64,000 nt of DNA from the NCBI RefSeq assembly GCF_007827595.1, contig NZ_VISR01000001.1, positions 558,001-622,000 of the forward strand. Direction: 5' to 3'. This stretch comes from Streptomyces sp. BK340 (lineage in GTDB: Bacteria; Actinomycetota; Actinomycetes; Streptomycetales; Streptomycetaceae). The notes under the pieces are model-generated. The model was not told where the DNA came from. It did no database searches and was given only the letters and a program-made list of their open reading frames with translations. Of this stretch, positions 43,215-52,906 are shown in pieces (the first letter of the stretch is position 1; the number at the start of each line of letters is the position of its first letter). A program made the translations under genes and the position numbers.

Positions 43215-43300
43215 TGCGCCTAAGCCGGCGCCGCTCTCGCGTAGGTGGTTGCTCGCCGTCGTGGTTGCTCAATTGATGGTTGCGGTGGTCGACGGCAGGT

Positions 43301-43341
43301 TGTCGGTGGCTGTAGGTGCCCTGTCGGTGGTTTGTCGGTGG
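43301..43341 (+). repeat. Three TGTCGGTGG repeats before the DrrA-like gene
   Basis: TGTCGGTGG at 43301-43309, 43322-43330 and 43333-43341, in a G/T-rich leader that ends 15 bases before the ABC transporter start. They could bind a regulator or be simple low-complexity DNA. Confidence 0.5.
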
Positions 43342-43355
43342 GGCCTGGCACCTTC

Positions 43356-44387
43356 ATGGGCATGACGCGAATCGAACACAACCCCGTCGGCGCAAGCCAC
43401 GCCGTGACGGTACGGGGACTGGTCAAGCACTATGGCGAGACCAAGGCGCTGGACGGGGTCGACCTGGATGTGCGGGAGGGCACCGTGATGGGGGTGCTCG
43501 GGCCGAACGGCGCCGGGAAGACCACCCTCGTACGCATCCTCTCCACCCTGATCACGCCGGACGCCGGGCAGGCCACCGTGGCCGGCTACGACGTCGTACG
43601 GCAGCCCCGGCAGCTGCGCCGGGTGATCGGCCTGACCGGGCAGTACGCCTCGGTCGACGAGAAGCTGCCCGGCTGGGAGAACCTCTACATGATCGGGCGG
43701 CTGCTCGACCTCTCCCGCAAGGACGCCCGCGCCCGCGCCGACGAACTGCTGGAGCGGTTCTCGCTGACGGAGGCCGCCCGGCGCCCGGTGAGCACGTACT
43801 CCGGCGGTATGCGGCGGCGGCTGGACCTGGCCGCCTCCATGATCGGCCGGCCGGCCGTCCTGTACCTCGACGAACCGACCACCGGGCTCGACCCGCGCAC
43901 CCGCAACGAGGTGTGGGACGAGGTCAAGGCGATGGTCGGTGAGGGCGTCACCGTGCTGCTCACCACCCAGTACATGGAGGAGGCCGAGCAGCTCGCCTCC
44001 GAGCTGACCGTCGTGGACCGCGGGAAGGTCATCGCGAACGGCGGCATCGAGGAACTGAAGGCCAGGGTCGGCGGACGCACGCTGCGCGTGCGGCCGTTGG
44101 ACCCGCTGCAGCTGCGGCCCCTCGCCGCCATGCTGGACGAGCTGGGCATCACCGGGCTCGCGGCCACCACCGTGGACCCCGAGTCCGGGACGCTGCTGGT
44201 GCCGATCCTCAGCGACGAGCAGCTGACCGCCGTGGTCGGCGCGGTCACCGCGCGCGGCATCACGATCTCCTCCATCACCACCGAACTGCCCAGCCTGGAC
44301 GAGGTGTTCCTCTCCCTCACCGGCCACCGTGCCGGTGCCCCGCAGGACGCCGCGCCCACCAAGACCCGCGAGGAGGTCGCCGTATGA
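43356..44387 (+). CDS. ABC transporter ATP-binding protein, DrrA family
   Basis: 343 residues. Walker A GPNGAGKTT, signature YSGGMRRRLDLA, Walker B VLYLDEPTTGLDP, and the H-loop region where TTQYMEEAEQL has Gln before the dipeptide. The sequence ends LPSLDEVFLSLTGHRA, characteristic of DrrA/CcmA-type exporter subunits. It pairs by ATGA overlap with the permease downstream, so the two form an exporter, probably for a drug or lipid-like molecule. ATG 43362 is an alternative start; neither has a strong ribosome binding site. Confidence 0.92.
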   Translation: MGMTRIEHNPVGASHAVTVRGLVKHYGETKALDGVDLDVREGTVMGVLGPNGAGKTTLVRILSTLITPDAGQATVAGYDVVRQPRQLRRVIGLTGQYASVDEKLPGWENLYMIGRLLDLSRKDARARADELLERFSLTEAARRPVSTYSGGMRRRLDLAASMIGRPAVLYLDEPTTGLDPRTRNEVWDEVKAMVGEGVTVLLTTQYMEEAEQLASELTVVDRGKVIANGGIEELKARVGGRTLRVRPLDPLQLRPLAAMLDELGITGLAATTVDPESGTLLVPILSDEQLTAVVGAVTARGITISSITTELPSLDEVFLSLTGHRAGAPQDAAPTKTREEVAV

Positions 44388-45208
44388 CCGCCGCCACTCT
44401 GACCCCGACCGCCGCCGCGAAGGGCGACACGCCCATCCCGCTGCGTGCCCACCTGCGCCACACCGGCGCGCTCATCCGCCGCAACCTGCTGTGGATCCGG
44501 CAGGACCCGGAGTCGATGTTCGACGCCATCCTGTTCCCGGTCATCTTCACCCTGCTGTTCGTGTACGTCTTCGGCGGCTCCATCGGGCAGTCCCTGGGCG
44601 GCGGTCAGGAGCGGTACGTGCAGTACGTCGTGCCCGGCCTGATGGCCATGATGGGCATGAACATGGCCCAGGGCGTGGGCACCGGCTTCAACCAGGACTT
44701 CAACTCGGGTGTCATGGACCGCTTCCGGTCGCTGCCGATCGGGCGCGGCTCCGTGCTGTTCGCCAAGATCGCGGTGGAGCTGATGCGGATGCTCTTCGCC
44801 ACCGTCGTGCTGATGATCGTCGGCGTGCTGGTGGGCTTCCACATCACCAACTGGCCGGGCCTGCTCGCCTCGGTGGGCCTGTCCGCGCTGTTCGGCTCGG
44901 CCCTGATGTGGGTGTTCCTGACCCTCGGCGTGGTGATGAAGAGCGCGCAGTCCGTGCAGGCCATGGGCTTCCTGGTGCTGATGCCGCTGCAGTTCGGCTC
45001 GTCGATCTTCGCGCCGACCCGCTCGATGCCGGGCTGGCTGCAGAACTTCACGGACTACAACCCGCTGTCCGCCCTGGCGGACGCCGCGCGCGGCCTGATG
45101 GTCGGCGGCCCGGTCGCCCACGGTCTGTGGGTGACCCTGGCCTGGTCGGCCGGCCTCACCGCGGTGATGGCCCCGGTCGCGATCCACAAGTTCCGCACGA
45201 AGAGCTGA
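44384..45208 (+). CDS. ABC-2 type permease, DrrB family
   Basis: 274 residues with about six membrane segments and the ABC2_membrane pattern: ESMFDAILFPVIFTLLFVYV, DFNSGVMDRFRSLPIGR (conserved coupling loop) and YNPLSALADAARGLMVGG. It starts inside the stop of the DrrA-like gene. The last base pairs of the gene are followed by decayed copies of a short ACGAAGA(A/G) repeat up to the convergent SARP gene. The substrate is unknown. Confidence 0.92.
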   Translation: MTAATLTPTAAAKGDTPIPLRAHLRHTGALIRRNLLWIRQDPESMFDAILFPVIFTLLFVYVFGGSIGQSLGGGQERYVQYVVPGLMAMMGMNMAQGVGTGFNQDFNSGVMDRFRSLPIGRGSVLFAKIAVELMRMLFATVVLMIVGVLVGFHITNWPGLLASVGLSALFGSALMWVFLTLGVVMKSAQSVQAMGFLVLMPLQFGSSIFAPTRSMPGWLQNFTDYNPLSALADAARGLMVGGPVAHGLWVTLAWSAGLTAVMAPVAIHKFRTKS

Positions 45209-45264
45209 CGCACGAAGAACCGCCGTACCAGGAACAGACGTACGAAGAGCCGACGCTCAGCGGC

Positions 45265-48200
45265 TCACAGCAGGGCGGTGGCCTCCGCGAGGGAGAGGCC
45301 ACCGCCCTCGGCGTACGCGGCCGCGTACGCGGGGCCCTCCAGCGTCTCGCGGATCCGGGACTCGGTCAGCTCGTACGTCCGGCGCTCCAGACCGGAGAGG
45401 ACGTGCTCGGCCGGCAGCAGGGCGTCCGCGGCGGCCAGGCAGCGGGCGGCGTCCGCGGCGCGGGTGCCGCCGTCCAGGCCCGCCAGGGCCATCGCCCCGA
45501 TGGTGAGGCAGATGGAGCCCAGATGCGGGGTGACCACCCGGGACAGCGGGTCGTCGGCGCGCCGCAGTGCCGTGCGGACCCGGTCCAGTGACTCCTCGGA
45601 GCGGCGGTCGAGGGCCTCCAGCCAGGCCTCCTGGCTGAGGATCATGACGTCGAAGACGACGAAGTGCGCGATCGTGAACTCCTCGCGCAGCAGCCGGAGT
45701 TGCTCGCGCGCCTCCTCGGTGCGCCCGGTCAGGCCGAGCCAGGCGGCGAGGAAGAGGCGGGCGGCCGGCATCGCCTCGTTGACGGCGCCCTCCTGGTTGG
45801 CGATGACGTCCCGCAGCATGCGCTCGCCGCGTTCGGCGTCGCCCCCCTCCAGGAGCACGCTGCCGAGCCGGGCGCTGAGCACGGCCATCTGGGCGCGGGC
45901 ACCGAGGCGTTCGGCGTGGACGATGGCCGCCTCGTAGTCGGCGGCGGCCGCGCGGTAGGCGCCCTTGCGTTCGTTGGCCTCGCCGCGCGCGGACAGCGCC
46001 TCGGCGATGCCCCACTGGTCGCCGAGACGGCCGTAGATCTCCAGGGCCTCGTCGGCGTCGCGGGTCGCGTCGCCCGCCCAGGCGGTGCGGTTGGCCAGCA
46101 GGTTGGCGCGCAGTTGCAGGGCGCCGGCCAGCTCCCACTCGAAGCCGGGGGTGTCCCGGCAGGTCTGAATGGTGGCGTCGGAGATCGTGCGCATCCGGTC
46201 CGCGCCGTCGGTGAGGATGACGGCGTAGAACCATATGGCGCCCGGGGCGCGGCAGGTCTGCGGCAGGCCGGGCTCGTACACCTGGGCCATGACCCGCAGC
46301 TTGGCCTGGGCCTCGGGGGTCTGCCAGCTGTTGATCTCGGTGTCCATGCAGGCCAGATGGGCGAGGTGGACGCCGCGCCGGGCCTCGGCGAGGAGCTCGC
46401 CGGTGAACGGGGGCGGGGTGTCGGTGCAGCGCTCCCAGACCGGGAGGGCGGGGCGGACCGGCTCGGCGAACGGGTCGGGGCCGAGGGCCATGGCCTCCTC
46501 GCACCAGGTGCGGCACTCGATGCGCAGGTCGCGCATCTGCCAGTACCAGACCAGCGACAGCACCAGGCTGAGCGCCTCCTGCTCGTCGCCGAGGGCGACG
46601 GCGTGCCGCAGGGCGGTGCGCAGGTTCTCGTACTCCAGCTGGAACCTGGCGATGGCGGCGCGCTGTTCGCGGCCGCGCAGCAACGGGTCGGTGGTGCGGG
46701 CGAGTTCGCGGTAGTACGTCAGATGGGCGCGCTCGGCCTCGGTCCGGCGGCCGGTCTCGTCCAGCCGTTCGGACGCGTACTCGGCGACCGTCTCCAGCAG
46801 CCGGTACCGCATCCCGCCGTCCGTCGACGGGGAGGCCACGACCAGGGACTTGTCGACCAGGGAGCCGAGTGCGTCCAGGGCGGCCGGGCCGCACACGCCC
46901 TCGGCGGCGGCGAGGTCGCAGCCGCCCGCGAAGAGCGACAGCCGGCACAGGACGTCCCGCTCGTCCGCGTCGAGCAGGTCCCAGGACCAGTCCACGACGG
47001 CGCGCAGGGTCTGCTGGCGGGGCAGCACGGTGCGGCTGCCGCCGGTGAGCAGCCGGAAGCGGTCGTCCAGCCGGCCGGCTATCTGGCGCGGGGTCAGCAT
47101 ACGCAGGCGGGCGGCCGCCAGCTCGATGGCGAGGGGCAGACCGTCGAGCCGCCGGCAGATCTCGGCGCAGGCCTCGGGGTCCTCCTCCAGGCGGAAGCCG
47201 GACCGGGCCGCCGCACCTCGCTCGGCGAACAGCCGCAGCGCGACCGGTTCGGGCAGCGGCTCCACGGGCCGCACCAACTCCCCGGGCACGCCGAGCGGTT
47301 CGCGGCTGGTGGCGAGCACGGTCAGCTGCGGGCAACGGGCCAGCAGCCGCTCGGCCAGCCGGGCGGCCGCCTCGACGACGTGCTCGCAGTTGTCGAGGAT
47401 CAGCACCATCCGGCGGCGGGCGCAGTACTCCACGAGCCGGTCGACCGGGTCGTCCACGTCGGTGATCGCGCGCATGGCCTCGACGCCGGCGCCGTGCAGC
47501 ACGGTCTCGCGGGCGCCGATCGCGGTCAGCACGGCCTGCGGTACGGCGTCCGGGTCGTCGACGGGTGCCAGCTCGGCCAGCCACACCCCGTCCCGGGCGG
47601 TGTGCCGTACGGCCTCGGCGGCCTCCTGGGACAGCCGGGTCTTGCCCGCTCCGCCGGGCCCGAGCAGGGTGACCAGCCGGGCGGCCGCGAGGTCGGCGCC
47701 GATGGCCGCGATGTCGTTCTCCCGGCCGACGAAGGAGGTGAGCCGGGCGGGCAGGTTGCCGAGGGCGACGGGCGGCGCGGGCTGCGGTTCCGGCTCGGTC
47801 TCGGTGAGCAGTTCGGTGTACAGGGCGCGCAGTTCCGGGCCGGGGTCGGAGCCGAGCCGGTCCACGAGGAGCTGTCGTACGTCCTCGTAGGCGGCCAGCG
47901 CCTGGGCCGGGCGGCCCGCGTCGCGCAGGGCGCGCAGCCGCAGCGCCTGGAGCGGCTCGTCCAGGGGATGGCTGTCGCACAGCGCGGCCAGTTCGGGCAG
48001 GGACTGCTCGGCCCGGCCGAGGGCGAGGGCGGCGGTGTGCCGGGCGCGCAGGGCGTCCAGGCGGCGGGTCTCCCAGCGGGCCGCGTCGGCGGTGTGGCCG
48101 GGCAGGTCGGCGAGGGCGGGGCCGTGCCACAGGGCGAGCGCGTCGTCCAGGACGGCGGCGGCCTTGGCGGGGTCACCGTCGGCCAGGGCGCCCAGGCCCT

Positions 48201-48525
48201 CGCCGGTCAGCCGGTCGAACCGGCCCAGGTCGATGTCGTCGGGGGCGGCGGAGAGCCGGTAGCCGCCCTCGGCGGAGGCGACCGCGTCGGCGCCGAGGGC
48301 CCTGCGCAGCCGGCCGACCAGCGCCTGCAGCGCGCCCGTGGCGTCGGCGGGCGGCTCGGCCCCCCACACCTCGTCCACCAGCAGGTCGGTCGGGACGGTC
48401 CGGCCGGCCCGCAGCGCGAGCACGCTCAGCAGGGCACGCAGGCGCGCCCCGCCGACCGGGACGGGCGTGCCGTCGGGGCGGAGTGCCTGGGTGGGGCCGA
48501 GGAGGCGGTAGCGCACGGGGTTCAT
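45265..48525 (-). CDS. AfsR/SARP-family regulator with NB-ARC ATPase and TPR-like C-terminus
   Basis: 1,086 residues. An OmpR-like winged helix (1-~95, GARLRALLSVLALRAGRTVP) is followed by a bacterial transcriptional activation domain (~96-240), then an NB-ARC/STAND ATPase starting RLTSFVGRENDIAAI with P-loop LGPGGAGKT at ~288-296, MVLILDNCEHV as Walker B and a SLFAGGCDLAAAEGVC winged helix. The rest is TPR-like. The whole is an AfsR-type integrator, normally an activator of antibiotic or development genes. The DUF6578 gene precedes it by 33 bases on the same strand. No biosynthetic cluster is in the window, so its target is probably elsewhere. Confidence 0.93.
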   Translation of the reverse strand: MNPVRYRLLGPTQALRPDGTPVPVGGARLRALLSVLALRAGRTVPTDLLVDEVWGAEPPADATGALQALVGRLRRALGADAVASAEGGYRLSAAPDDIDLGRFDRLTGEGLGALADGDPAKAAAVLDDALALWHGPALADLPGHTADAARWETRRLDALRARHTAALALGRAEQSLPELAALCDSHPLDEPLQALRLRALRDAGRPAQALAAYEDVRQLLVDRLGSDPGPELRALYTELLTETEPEPQPAPPVALGNLPARLTSFVGRENDIAAIGADLAAARLVTLLGPGGAGKTRLSQEAAEAVRHTARDGVWLAELAPVDDPDAVPQAVLTAIGARETVLHGAGVEAMRAITDVDDPVDRLVEYCARRRMVLILDNCEHVVEAAARLAERLLARCPQLTVLATSREPLGVPGELVRPVEPLPEPVALRLFAERGAAARSGFRLEEDPEACAEICRRLDGLPLAIELAAARLRMLTPRQIAGRLDDRFRLLTGGSRTVLPRQQTLRAVVDWSWDLLDADERDVLCRLSLFAGGCDLAAAEGVCGPAALDALGSLVDKSLVVASPSTDGGMRYRLLETVAEYASERLDETGRRTEAERAHLTYYRELARTTDPLLRGREQRAAIARFQLEYENLRTALRHAVALGDEQEALSLVLSLVWYWQMRDLRIECRTWCEEAMALGPDPFAEPVRPALPVWERCTDTPPPFTGELLAEARRGVHLAHLACMDTEINSWQTPEAQAKLRVMAQVYEPGLPQTCRAPGAIWFYAVILTDGADRMRTISDATIQTCRDTPGFEWELAGALQLRANLLANRTAWAGDATRDADEALEIYGRLGDQWGIAEALSARGEANERKGAYRAAAADYEAAIVHAERLGARAQMAVLSARLGSVLLEGGDAERGERMLRDVIANQEGAVNEAMPAARLFLAAWLGLTGRTEEAREQLRLLREEFTIAHFVVFDVMILSQEAWLEALDRRSEESLDRVRTALRRADDPLSRVVTPHLGSICLTIGAMALAGLDGGTRAADAARCLAAADALLPAEHVLSGLERRTYELTESRIRETLEGPAYAAAYAEGGGLSLAEATALL

Positions 48526-48558
48526 TGTCTCCGGAACGGTCGGTACGGGTCACCGGGT

Positions 48559-49053
48559 TCAGGCGGCGTGCCGCCCGGGACCTCCGGGGTCGTCCGGGAT
48601 CTCCAGGGTGACGAGGACGCCGACGGCGCGGCGCACGCGGTAGGGAACCCGGCGCGGAGGCTGTTCCTCCTCCTCGAAGCCGCCGAACCACCTCGGGCAG
48701 CTGTCGACGGGCTCCAGGGTCCGTGCGCCGGGCACCGGCTCCAGACTGCGCCCGGTCGACCGGAAGACCACCGTGCCGGGCTCCACGTCGGCCAGGGCGA
48801 CGGGTTCGGTGGCGCGCGGGTCGTGGTGGGCGGCGTAGTACTGGTGGACCAGGTCGATGGCGCGCACGCGGCCGACGGTCTCGTGGTCCGGACCCCCGTG
48901 GTTCTCCACCCATGCCTCGGCGCCCTGCCAGTGGCCGTTCCCGGCCTCGTCCTCGGCCTCGTCGACGGCGACCAGCCGCCAGCCGACTTCCTGGCCCACG
49001 CTGAAGGGCTTTCCGCAGCACTCCATCTGCCAGTCCTCGTAGAACACCTTCAT
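48559..49053 (-). CDS. DUF6578-like cytoplasmic protein
   Basis: 164 residues. Begins MKVFYEDWQMECCGKPFSVG, an opening shared by a family of Streptomyces proteins of unknown role; the CC pair may bind a metal. The middle has IDLVHQYYAAHHDPRA. ATG at 49053 is preferred because GGGGGA lies nine bases upstream; an ATG at 49062 would have the Shine-Dalgarno sequence touching it. It lies just upstream of the SARP gene and may be cotranscribed. Divergent from the site-2 protease homologue. Confidence 0.72.
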   Translation of the reverse strand: MKVFYEDWQMECCGKPFSVGQEVGWRLVAVDEAEDEAGNGHWQGAEAWVENHGGPDHETVGRVRAIDLVHQYYAAHHDPRATEPVALADVEPGTVVFRSTGRSLEPVPGARTLEPVDSCPRWFGGFEEEEQPPRRVPYRVRRAVGVLVTLEIPDDPGGPGRHAA

Positions 49054-49167
49054 CACTGCCATTCCCCCACCCTCCAGGAACCGGACGGCCACCGCGAGAC
49101 GTTTTCCTGGTGAGTCCCCGGCCGGTACGGTCGGCCTCCCGACCGTACCTGCCCACAGGAGCCGCTC

Positions 49168-49968
49168 ATGACGACCGCCACCACCCGCCGCGGCGAGCGC
49201 CGGATCAGCCCCGTGTTCGTCGGGATCGCGGCCGTCACGGCGGTGACCGGCTGGGCCACCTGGACCGGGTTCGCCGAGCAGCCGGGTATCGCGGTGTTCC
49301 TGTTCGTGACGGCGGCCTGGATCGTCTCCCTGTGCCTGCACGAGTACGCGCACGCGCGCACCGCCCTGCACAGCGGGGACATCACGGTCGGCGCGAAGGG
49401 CTACCTGACGCTGAACCCGCTGAAGTACACGCACGCGCTGCTGAGCATCGTGCTCCCGGTGCTGTTCGTGATCATGGGCGGGATCGGCCTGCCGGGCGGT
49501 GCGGTCTTCATCGAACGAAGCCGCATCCGGGGCCGCTGGCGGCACAGCCTCATCTCGGCGGCGGGCCCACTGACCAACGTGCTGTTCGCTGCGGTGTGCA
49601 CGGCGCCCTTCTGGCTGCACACGCTGGACGGGGTGCCCCGCGACTTCCGGTACGCGCTGGCGTTCCTCGCCCTGCTCCAGGTGACGGCGGCGATCCTGAA
49701 CTTCCTGCCGGTGCCGGGCCTGGACGGGTACGGGGTGATCGAGCCGTGGCTGTCGTACCAGGTGAAGCGGCAGGTGGAGCCGTTCGCGCCGTTCGGGCTG
49801 CTGTTCGTGTTCGCACTACTGTGGGTGCCGTCGATCAACAGCGTGTTCTTCGACGCGATCGACGCGATCCTGCGCGGGCTGGGCATCGACGGCTTCTCCC
49901 GCGCCTGCGGCTATGAGCTCTACCGCTTCTGGCGCGGCGCCCCGGAGATCTGCACGATCAGCCCGTGA
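49168..49968 (+). CDS. Site-2 protease-type M50 membrane metalloprotease
   Basis: 266 residues, about six membrane helices. The zinc site HEYAH occupies residues 58-62 in the first conserved helix, and the third ligand lies in FLPVPGLDGYG. The GxLTLNPLKYTH region matches the family's membrane re-entrant segment. ATG is preceded by AGGAG. Relatives cleave transmembrane anti-sigma factors or signal peptides; no partner is evident. It overlaps the convergent small membrane gene by 11 bases. Confidence 0.9.
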   Translation: MTTATTRRGERRISPVFVGIAAVTAVTGWATWTGFAEQPGIAVFLFVTAAWIVSLCLHEYAHARTALHSGDITVGAKGYLTLNPLKYTHALLSIVLPVLFVIMGGIGLPGGAVFIERSRIRGRWRHSLISAAGPLTNVLFAAVCTAPFWLHTLDGVPRDFRYALAFLALLQVTAAILNFLPVPGLDGYGVIEPWLSYQVKRQVEPFAPFGLLFVFALLWVPSINSVFFDAIDAILRGLGIDGFSRACGYELYRFWRGAPEICTISP

Positions 49969-50149
49969 CCGACTTCTGCTGCGCCGCGGCGGCCCGGCCG
50001 CGCTTGACGTAGTACCAGGTCATGTTGGACGACAGACCCGCCAGCAGCACCCAGACGATCCCCAGCCAGCTGCCCTGGACGAACGAGACGACCGCCGCGG
50101 CGACGGCCAGGAGGCACACGGCGAGGGTGTAGAGAGCGATGCGGGGCAT
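49958..50149 (-). CDS. Small two-helix membrane protein
   Basis: 63 residues; ATG at 50149 preceded by AAGGAG at eight bases. Two hydrophobic helices (IALYTLAVCLLAVAAAVVSF and LGIVWVLLAGLSSNMTWYYV) are followed by a basic tail. No known domain. It lies 55 bases downstream of the npdG gene on the same strand and may share its transcript. Confidence 0.7.
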   Translation of the reverse strand: MPRIALYTLAVCLLAVAAAVVSFVQGSWLGIVWVLLAGLSSNMTWYYVKRGRAAAAQQKSVTG

Positions 50150-50204
50150 GGGGGTCGGCTCCTTGCGGGGGACACTGCTACGACGAACAGTGTCCCCCAT
50201 GCCC

Positions 50205-50918
50205 TCAGACGTCCGTGACGCGGAGCCCGGCGTGTGCCTTGTACCGGCGGTTGACGGAGATCAGGTTCGCGACCAGCGACTCGACCTGGTGCGCGCCCCG
50301 CAGCCGGCCGGCGAAGATGCCGCGCATGCCGGGGATGCGTCCGGCCAGCGCCTGGACGATCTCCACGTCGGCGCGCGCCTCGCCGAGCACCATCACGTCG
50401 GTGTCGATCTCCTCGATGTCCGGGTCCTGGAGCAGCACGGCCGACAGGTGGTGGAAGGCGGCGGCGACCCGGGAGTCCGGCAGCAGGGCGGCGGCCTGCT
50501 GCGCCGCGCTGCCCTCCTCCGGCTTCAGCGCGTAGGCGCCCTGCTTGTCGAAGCCCAGCGGGTTCACGCAGTCGACGACGAGCTTGCCGGCCAGCTCCTC
50601 GCGCAGGGACTCCAGCGTCTTGCCGTGGCCGTCCCACGGTACGGCGACGATCACGATGTCACTGCGGCGCGCGGTCTCGGCGTTGTCGGCGCCCTCGACG
50701 CCGTACCCCAGCTCCTCGGCGGCGGCCTGGGCGCGCTCGGTGGCGCGCGAGCCGATGATCACCTTCTGGCCGGCCCGGGCGAGCCGGTAGGCGAGGCCCT
50801 TGCCCTGCGGGCCGGTGCCGCCGAGCACGCCGACGACCAGCCCGGAGACGTCGGGCAGGTCCCAGGGGTCCTTGGCGGGGGCCTTCGCGGGAGTCTGTGC
50901 GCTGTCGGTAGAGGTCAT
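50205..50918 (-). CDS. npdG: NADPH-dependent F420 reductase
   Basis: 237 residues. Transfers hydride between NADP(H) and coenzyme F420. NADP site VVGVLGGTGPQGKGLAYRLA, phosphate-binding IIGSRATERA, and substrate-side motifs VIVAVPWDGHGKTL, VVDCVNPLGF and VAAAFHHLSAVLL are the F420:NADP oxidoreductase pattern. The start at 50918 has no ribosome binding site but TAGAGT ends six bases upstream, so the mRNA may be leaderless. F420 enzymes serve antibiotic and redox reactions in Streptomyces. Confidence 0.93.
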   Translation of the reverse strand: MTSTDSAQTPAKAPAKDPWDLPDVSGLVVGVLGGTGPQGKGLAYRLARAGQKVIIGSRATERAQAAAEELGYGVEGADNAETARRSDIVIVAVPWDGHGKTLESLREELAGKLVVDCVNPLGFDKQGAYALKPEEGSAAQQAAALLPDSRVAAAFHHLSAVLLQDPDIEEIDTDVMVLGEARADVEIVQALAGRIPGMRGIFAGRLRGAHQVESLVANLISVNRRYKAHAGLRVTDV

Positions 50919-50924
50919 GGGCCG

Positions 50925-50930
50925 ACTCTA
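50925..50930 (-). promoter_or_regulatory. Probable -10 of a leaderless npdG transcript
   Basis: TAGAGT on the minus strand, six bases before the ATG at 50918. Confidence 0.45.
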
Positions 50931-51006
50931 GTGCCCCGGCAGGCAACGTCTGCCCGTCAAGGGGCGGCGTCCGGTGCGTGCTCTCGGTGCGGCGGACGGC
51001 ACCGGG

Positions 51007-52080
51007 TCAGGTGAGCCGCGTCACGGGTACCCGGCGGAAGGTGATGGTCTCGTAGGCGCTGAAGTCCCCTGTCTCGTAGAGGAGTCCGACCGTGCCGTGG
51101 TCGACGCGGACCAGGTCGGAGTAGGCGGCGGGCAGGCCGTCCACGGAGAGGGCCTTGCGCCAGGTCGTGCCGCCGTCGCCGGAGGCGCGAATGGTCATCA
51201 GGGCGCGGGCGGCGGGGTCGGCCGGGGCGGAGAAGAGCAGCAGGTCGGGGTCGCGGAGCTGCAGGACGGAGGCCTCGCAGACCGGGGTGGTGAGCCCGGC
51301 CTGCGGGCGGAAGGGCTTCACCAGCGTCCTGCCACCGTCCCCGGAGTGGGCGTCGGCCCGGTTGCCGGGCGAGGGCGAGTCGTTGCGGGTGTTGAAGTAG
51401 ACGCGGCCGTCGGGGAGTTCGGCGGCGGTGGTCTCGTTCACGTTGATGTAGCCGTCGGTGTTCTCGTCCAGGTAGCCGAGGTGCCATGTCTCGCCGCGGT
51501 CATCGCTGAGCAGGCAGTGGCCGCTGTTGTACCTGGCCTCGGCGCCGGTGTCGGTGCCGGTCGGCGGCAGGGTGTGGTTGCCGGGGACGAGCACTCGGCC
51601 GGAGCGGAGCTGGATGGCGTGGCCGGGGGTGGTGGCGTACCAGCGCCAGCCGGGCTTCTTCACCTGCGCGGTGATCTCCTTCGGCCTGGACCAGGTCACG
51701 CCGTCGTCGTCGCTGTGCTGCACCCACACCCGGCGGCCGTCGGCGTCGCTGATCCGGCCGCGCAGGATGTCGGCCTCGGTGGCACCGGCCGCGGCGCGTA
51801 CGTGCGCCAGCAGGATGCGTCCGGTGTCGAGGACGACCGGGGCGGGATTTCCGGCGAGGTTCTTCCCGTTGCTCGCGGCGATCCGCAGCGGGCCCCAGGT
51901 ACGGCCGCCGTCCGTGGACCGCTTCAGCACGATGTCGATGTGCCCGTGGTCGGCGGCGGAGTCGACCCGCCCCTCACAGAAGGCGAGCAGCGTGCCCTTG
52001 TTGGTGGCCACGACGGCCGGGATGCGGAAGCCGGCGTAGCCCTCCTGGCCGGCGCGGAAGGGGACGGACACGTCGGTCAT
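51007..52080 (-). CDS. Cytoplasmic BNR-repeat sialidase-like glycoside hydrolase
   Basis: 357 residues without signal peptide. The active-site Arg motif is YAGFRIPAVV near the N-terminus. Asp-boxes of the sialidase propeller are seen as STDGGRTW, SDDDGVTW, SDDRGETW, and two degenerate ones (SGDGGRTL, SGDGGTTW). A later AEL...VYFNTRND segment and TPVCEASVLQL match the catalytic Glu and Arg strands. ATG at 52080 follows GAGGAG. As it is not exported, it may process an intracellular glycan or be a different exo-glycosidase. Divergent from the hypothetical gene. Confidence 0.88.
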   Translation of the reverse strand: MTDVSVPFRAGQEGYAGFRIPAVVATNKGTLLAFCEGRVDSAADHGHIDIVLKRSTDGGRTWGPLRIAASNGKNLAGNPAPVVLDTGRILLAHVRAAAGATEADILRGRISDADGRRVWVQHSDDDGVTWSRPKEITAQVKKPGWRWYATTPGHAIQLRSGRVLVPGNHTLPPTGTDTGAEARYNSGHCLLSDDRGETWHLGYLDENTDGYINVNETTAAELPDGRVYFNTRNDSPSPGNRADAHSGDGGRTLVKPFRPQAGLTTPVCEASVLQLRDPDLLLFSAPADPAARALMTIRASGDGGTTWRKALSVDGLPAAYSDLVRVDHGTVGLLYETGDFSAYETITFRRVPVTRLT

Positions 52081-52194
52081 GGGGCGGCTCCTCACACGGA
52101 AACGGGCGGTGACGGGCCGTCAACATCCCCAGGTTGGGCGAATTCGGGGTGAACACCGCGTCACGAGTGACCGGTTGGGGCAGGATGCGGTCGC

Positions 52195-52791
52195 ATGGAC
52201 GCCGTACGGGTCGCGCTGCTGCGTGAAGTACTCGCCGGGACCGAGTGGTTGGGGGCCACCCGGCGGTTCGCGGGCATGCTGCGCGGCTCCGTGGTGGCGC
52301 ACGGGGGCGGGCTGCTGCTGGTGGGGACGCCCGAGTACGAGCCCTGGCATCTGGCCGCGCATCTGGTGGACGAGGCGGCCTGGTCCGGCACTCCCGAGCT
52401 GGCTCCGACCCTCGTACGACACCACGCGCGCCCCTCCGATCCCGCGCACCTCGCTGTCGGACCCGGCCGGATCGAGGAGGCGCGGCGCGGCGAGACCCTG
52501 CTCGTGGTCGCCCCCGAGGAGCCGGCGGAGCTGCTGGAGCGGGTGCACGCGGCCCGGCGGGCCGGGGTCACGGTGCTGGCGCTCGGCGCGGGCGGGCCCG
52601 AGCTGTCCGCGATGGCCCACGACACGCTGGCCGTGCCGGAGGGGGCGGAGCTGGACCTGGACAGCGTGCAGCACCTGGTGAGCGCTGCGGCCGGCGAGAA
52701 CGGGGGCTCTCCGAGGGTTCGGCGGGGGTTCCGGGACCGTCTGTCACGGCTGGCGGAGATTTTGACGGCACCGCCTGCTGCACCTTGGTGA
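52195..52791 (+). CDS. Conserved Streptomyces hypothetical, Rossmann-like pattern
   Basis: 198 residues, no signal or membrane segment. It has GGGLLLVGTPEYEPWHLAAHL, LLVVAPEEPAELLERVHAAR and VLALGAGGPELSAMAHDTL, alternating strands and helices that resemble a SIS- or Rossmann-like fold, without a recognised catalytic motif. ATG at 52195, weak AGG ahead. Its C-terminus runs into a 240-base intergenic stretch with repeats. Confidence 0.65.
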   Translation: MDAVRVALLREVLAGTEWLGATRRFAGMLRGSVVAHGGGLLLVGTPEYEPWHLAAHLVDEAAWSGTPELAPTLVRHHARPSDPAHLAVGPGRIEEARRGETLLVVAPEEPAELLERVHAARRAGVTVLALGAGGPELSAMAHDTLAVPEGAELDLDSVQHLVSAAAGENGGSPRVRRGFRDRLSRLAEILTAPPAAPW

Positions 52792-52906
52792 CTTTCCCAC
52801 CCGCCCGTCCCGGTCGGCTACCTGCCTTCGGCAGAACGACTTTCAGCCGACGGAGACGAGTGGCCGGGCGGAGAGAGTGGGGCGGGCGGGAAACCCGATG
52901 GGGCAC